Source: Vicinamibacteria bacterium (GTDB lineage: Bacteria > Acidobacteriota > Vicinamibacteria > Vicinamibacterales > UBA2999). From it: DNA of 8,618 nt. Position 1 is the first letter of the stretch, and each line of letters starts with the position of its first letter. Below, one piece after another: positions 6,926 through 8,618 of this stretch. The position numbers and the translations under genes are program-made. The notes under the pieces were generated by a model that saw only the letters and a program-made list of their open reading frames with translations, did not search any database and was not told the DNA's origin. The DNA lies in contig JAICEG010000219.1 in the NCBI GenBank assembly GCA_025924295.1, positions 1 through 8,618 of the forward strand. Direction: 5' to 3'.

Positions 6926-6929
6926 AGCC

Positions 6930-8549
6930 ATGTATTCCGCTCGAATCCCCCCACCTCTCAACGACGCGAACAAGAGTTATCTGCCCGGTTCTCCCGAGCG
7001 CGCGGAGCTCAAGGCGCGCCTCGCGCAGATGGCCTCCGAGCGTATCGACATTCCGCTCGTGATTGGCGGATGCGAGATCCGGACCGGTCGCACCGAGCGG
7101 TCGGTGATGCCGCACAGGCATCGCCACGTCCTGGGCGACTGGCACGTCGCCGACCAGTCACACGTCAGCCAGGCGATCGAGGCGGCACTCAAAGCGAGGC
7201 GGGAATGGGCGAACTGGTCGCTGGTGGATCGGGCCGCCGTCTTTCTGAAAGCCGCTGAACTGCTCACGACGACGTGGCGGGCCACGCTGAATGCGGCGAC
7301 CATGCTCGGTCAGTCGAAGACCGCGATCCAGGCGGAGATCGACTCGGCATCTGAGTTGATCGACTTCTGGCGATTCAACCCTCATTACGCGGAAGAGCTG
7401 AGCACAGAGCAGCCACTGAGCAGCCACGTCATGTGGAACAGCGTCGAGTACCGGCCGCTCGAAGGGTTCGTCTACGCAGTCACGCCGTTCAACTTCACGT
7501 CGATTGCCGGCAACCTCCCCACGGCGCCGGCGCTGATGGGCAACACCGTCGTCTGGAAACCGGCGTCGAGCGCAATGGTCAGCGCGCACTACATCCTGAA
7601 GCTGCTCGAGGCCGCCGGCATGCCGCGCGGCGTGATCAACCTGGTCGCGGGAAATCCGGCCCAGATATCGGACGTGTTGCTCGATTCGCCCGACCTTGCC
7701 GGGATTCACTTCACGGGCAGCACGGCCGTGTTCCAGTCGATGTGGAAGCGCGTCGGCGAAAACATCGGCCGCTACCGCTCATATCCGCGGCTCGTCGGCG
7801 AGACCGGCGGCAAGGATTTCATCGTCGCGCACGCATCTGCCGATGTGCAGGAACTGGCAGTTGCGATCGTCAGAGGCGGATTCGAGTACCAGGGGCAGAA
7901 GTGTTCGGCGGCGAGCCGCGTGTACGTGCCGCAGTCGTTGTGGCCGGAGGTCAGGGAGCGCGCGGTCGCGATGATGCGCGAGATCCGCATGGGCGATGTT
8001 GCCGATTTCCGCACGTTCATGGGCGCGGTAATCGACCAGAAGTCGTTCGCGAAGATCAGCGGTTACCTCGAGGACGCCAAGAAGAACGCATCGATCGTCC
8101 AGGGTGGTGGCGCGAAAGATGACGTCGGGTACTTTGTCGAGCCGACGCTCGTCGAGACGACCGAGCCCGGCTACCGGCTGCTGTGCGAAGAGATCTTCGG
8201 ACCCGTGGTCACTGCCTACGCCTACCCCGACTCGAAGTGGACCGAGACGCTGGACATCGTCGATCGCACGTCGCCGTACGCCCTGACTGGCGCCATCTTT
8301 GCCCGCGACCGCGCGGCGGTACGGGAAGCCTCGAATGCGCTCCGTAACGCCGCCGGGAACTTCTACATCAACGACAAGCCGACCGGCGCTGTCGTCGGTC
8401 AGCAGCCATTCGGCGGCGCGCGCGCATCGGGTACCAACGACAAGGCCGGCTCGAAGATGAATCTCCTGCGCTGGGTGAGCGCGCGGGCGATCAAAGAGAC
8501 GTTCTCGCCGCCGCGAGATTGGCGATACCCCTACATGTCAGAAGAGTAG
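6930..8549 (+). CDS. pruA: L-glutamate gamma-semialdehyde (1-pyrroline-5-carboxylate) dehydrogenase
   Basis: Second enzyme of proline catabolism: oxidises glutamate semialdehyde, in equilibrium with pyrroline-5-carboxylate, to glutamate with NAD+. The 539-residue protein is a monofunctional aldehyde dehydrogenase of the ALDH4A1 type, strikingly like the animal enzyme across its length. Visible landmarks are EYRPLEGFVYAVTPFNFT (173-190, with Asn188 of the active site), VVWKP (207-211, NAD-binding Lys210), FTGS (261-264), the general base Glu291 in LVGETGGKDF, the nucleophile Cys325 in EYQGQKCSAASR, EEIFGPV, and the C-terminal signature NFYINDKPTG-VVGQQPFGGARASGTNDK. Length is right for the stand-alone form; there is no proline dehydrogenase domain as in PutA and no such gene within the window. 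ATG 6930 is chosen because the N-terminus reads directly into the family's SYLPGSPER segment; the ribosome site is weak. A strong hairpin follows the stop. Function is secure. The symbol pruA is used by analogy; rocA is a synonym in some genomes. Confidence 0.96.
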   Translation: MYSARIPPPLNDANKSYLPGSPERAELKARLAQMASERIDIPLVIGGCEIRTGRTERSVMPHRHRHVLGDWHVADQSHVSQAIEAALKARREWANWSLVDRAAVFLKAAELLTTTWRATLNAATMLGQSKTAIQAEIDSASELIDFWRFNPHYAEELSTEQPLSSHVMWNSVEYRPLEGFVYAVTPFNFTSIAGNLPTAPALMGNTVVWKPASSAMVSAHYILKLLEAAGMPRGVINLVAGNPAQISDVLLDSPDLAGIHFTGSTAVFQSMWKRVGENIGRYRSYPRLVGETGGKDFIVAHASADVQELAVAIVRGGFEYQGQKCSAASRVYVPQSLWPEVRERAVAMMREIRMGDVADFRTFMGAVIDQKSFAKISGYLEDAKKNASIVQGGGAKDDVGYFVEPTLVETTEPGYRLLCEEIFGPVVTAYAYPDSKWTETLDIVDRTSPYALTGAIFARDRAAVREASNALRNAAGNFYINDKPTGAVVGQQPFGGARASGTNDKAGSKMNLLRWVSARAIKETFSPPRDWRYPYMSEE

Positions 8550-8571
8550 GGCTGGTCCTCTTGGACCGGCC
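8550..8571 (+). terminator. Stem-loop directly after the P5C dehydrogenase stop
   Basis: GGCTGGTCC, loop TCTT, GGACCGGCC: a 9-bp GC-rich stem with one G-U pair that begins on the base after TAG. It is well placed for transcription termination or 3'-end protection, but no T-run follows, so it is not a classic intrinsic terminator. GGACC and GGCC of the right arm can alternatively pair with GGCC (8577-8580) and GGTCC (8586-8590) downstream. Confidence 0.45.
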
Positions 8572-8596
8572 TCATCGGCCATAATGGTCCAGCTTC

Positions 8597-8618
8597 GTGA
8601 GCCTCACCCCCGGGAATC
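8597..8618 (+). other. Possible start of a further gene cut by the window edge
   Basis: GTG at 8597 opens a frame (VSLTPGN) that runs off the end. CATAAT at 8580-8585 could be a -10 box giving a transcript that begins almost at this GTG, so a nearly leaderless gene is conceivable. Only seven codons are visible and no ribosome site is seen, so this is weak. Confidence 0.15.

Noticed and set aside
5017..6954. Longer version of the fusion protein starting at 6954
   Set aside because: The extra 22 residues have no resemblance to an aldo/keto reductase N-terminus and would overlap the start of the divergent dehydrogenase gene.
8561..8585. TTGGAC / CATAAT as a complete promoter
   Set aside because: The two hexamers are only 13 bp apart and TTGGAC lies within the hairpin; only the -10-like element is kept as a weak possibility.

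Overview
The window is a GC-rich stretch of bacterial chromosome with six protein-coding genes, short intergenic spacers and no rRNA, tRNA, CRISPR array, insertion sequence or phage gene that I can see. The secreted protein at 1253-2182 (PDGQPDIQGIW near the mature N-terminus, CHEGNYALPN near the C-terminus) belongs to a type I associate with Acidobacteriota, especially Vicinamibacteria. Together with the GC-rich codon use and the short intergenic repeats, this makes an acidobacterium the best guess. That assignment rests on family recall, not on a search.

Layout. (1) 21-2182, minus strand: a two-gene unit, the secreted protein of unknown function followed after 20 bp by an exported epoxide hydrolase of the microsomal type with an intact catalytic triad. 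(2) 2183-2332: a divergent spacer. (3) 2333-4874, plus strand: a MATE-family multidrug/cation antiporter, then a spacer with a degenerate short direct repeat, then an MFS transporter that looks damaged. Its natural N-terminus is cut by an in-frame TGA and its last transmembrane helix is absent. (4) 4875-5016: a convergent spacer dominated by a long imperfect palindrome. (5) 5017-6888, minus strand: an unusual three-domain protein, with an aldo/keto reductase fused to a P-loop kinase like the 5'-kinase of polynucleotide kinase-phosphatase (PNKP), and then to a HAD-like domain whose Zn-type Cys/His motif is kept while key catalytic aspartates appear lost. (6) 6930-8549, plus strand: a clear L-glutamate gamma-semialdehyde (delta-1-pyrroline-5-carboxylate) dehydrogenase, divergent from the fusion gene across 41 bp that contain two 8-bp direct repeats 11 bp apart. 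A strong hairpin follows its stop codon.

How the genes work together. The proline/glutamate enzyme is housekeeping catabolism. The epoxide hydrolase and its secreted partner are probably co-transcribed and both act outside the cytoplasm. The MATE protein, and the MFS protein if it is functional, are efflux-type transporters without an adjacent regulator. The most unusual object is the reductase-kinase-HAD fusion. Its shared promoter region with the P5C dehydrogenase hints at, but does not prove, a joint role in handling reactive aldehydes.
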